A DNA stretch of 34,983 nucleotides, taken from contig JAISUP010000009.1 of NCBI GenBank assembly GCA_031272025.1, positions 1 to 34,983 of the forward strand, read 5' to 3'. Of the stretch, positions 34,781 through 34,983 are shown one piece after another (within the stretch, counting starts at the first letter, position 1; each line of letters starts with the position of its first letter). Under the pieces are notes generated by a model. That model ran no database searches, was not told the origin of the DNA, and was given only the letters and a program-made list of their open reading frames with translations. Position numbers and translations under genes: made by a program. The stretch is from Bacteroidales bacterium. Lineage in GTDB: Bacteria > Bacteroidota > Bacteroidia > Bacteroidales > WCHB1-69.

Positions 34781-34866
34781 AAGAATAACCTCCCGAAAAA
34801 TTCCCGTAGGAAATTCACAAATTGATTCGTTTATTTATGAACAACGCCTTAGTTGTCAGTTAGAAA

Positions 34867-34887
34867 TTTAGAATTTAGAATTTAGAA
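34867..34887 (+). repeat. TTTAGAA x3 short tandem repeat
   Basis: Three perfect 7-bp units in a row, with partial copies on each side (GAAA before, ATG after). Non-coding. Confidence 0.9.
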
Positions 34888-34963
34888 ATGGAAATCAACC
34901 CTTATTGATTAAGGAGCTCTTAGTAGCAGGGGCGGGGTATGTATTTTTATCCCTTATTGTTTT

Positions 34964-34983
34964 GACAGTAGGACAGTAGGACA
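34964..34983 (+). repeat. GACAGTAG tandem repeat, cut by the window edge
   Basis: Two full 8-bp units (34964-34971 and 34972-34979) plus GACA of a third. The true length of the array lies outside the window. Confidence 0.75.

Larger units (their letters stand above)
34699..34983. other. Non-coding end of window (285 bases)
   Basis: I see no credible coding frame here. The stretch holds a nested hairpin (34720-34780), a third copy of CCGTAGG (34804-34810), a TTTAGAA x3 microsatellite, and the start of a GACAGTAG tandem repeat cut by the window edge. The concentration of repeats suggests an intergenic repeat zone between operons. Confidence 0.7.

Overview
The window reads as core chromosome of a Bacteroidota bacterium, most likely order Bacteroidales. 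Supporting signs are: gliding-type C-terminal domains and a Por-type tail used by the type IX secretion system (T9SS); a Bat (aerotolerance) operon; DUF6029 and Omp28 side by side; Bacteroidetes-style -7 promoter boxes (TAnnTTTG) in front of several genes; and almost no strong Shine-Dalgarno sequences. The T9SS cargo argues against Bacteroides itself and for a Porphyromonas-, Paludibacter- or Odoribacter-like relative. I saw no phage, insertion sequence, CRISPR array or defence island.

Layout. Positions 1-1058 (+) hold the 3' end of a repeat-rich surface adhesin with a T9SS type B tail. Positions 1068-8375 (-) run ffh, dut, rhaT, a TGS-type nucleoside kinase and an lptD-like gene. Positions 8564-11166 (+) hold lpxC followed by three tandem Skp/OmpH chaperone genes; the lpxC and ffh promoters are divergent. 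Positions 11170-21727 (-) hold a Bat operon (a BatD-like membrane protein, BatA, and a fused BatB-BatC protein with a 41-glutamine tract), tRNA-Ser(CGA), a carboxynorspermidine decarboxylase, uracil-DNA glycosylase, a HmuY-like T9SS cargo protein, gap, an orphan anti-sigma-like protein with a gliding-type C-terminus, and a diacylglycerol-kinase-family lipid kinase. Positions 21812-34698 (+) hold a CarboxypepD_reg-like protein, a PASTA protein, glycyl-tRNA synthetase, an AsmA-family protein, a DUF3109 protein, a YfhO-family membrane protein, DUF6029, an Omp28-type lipoprotein and a NamZ/DUF1343 protein. The last 285 bases carry a nested hairpin and short tandem repeats.

Shared theme. Many genes serve the cell envelope: LPS synthesis (LpxC) and insertion (LptD), outer-membrane protein chaperones (OmpH x3), AsmA, PASTA, NamZ and T9SS cargo. 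The rest are housekeeping genes for translation and targeting, nucleotide hygiene (Dut, Ung), glycolysis and polyamines.

Main oddities are the BatB-BatC fusion with a glutamine tract that has grown by an exact 27-bp duplication; a stand-alone LpxC lacking the FabZ domain usual in this phylum; an anti-sigma-like protein with no sigma gene beside it; a perfect hairpin inside the end of the lipid kinase gene at a 3-bp convergent junction; a promoter that predicts a leaderless transcript at 21812; and a high density of CGCG. No intergenic gap exceeds 300 bases. I did not find a clearly new multi-gene system.
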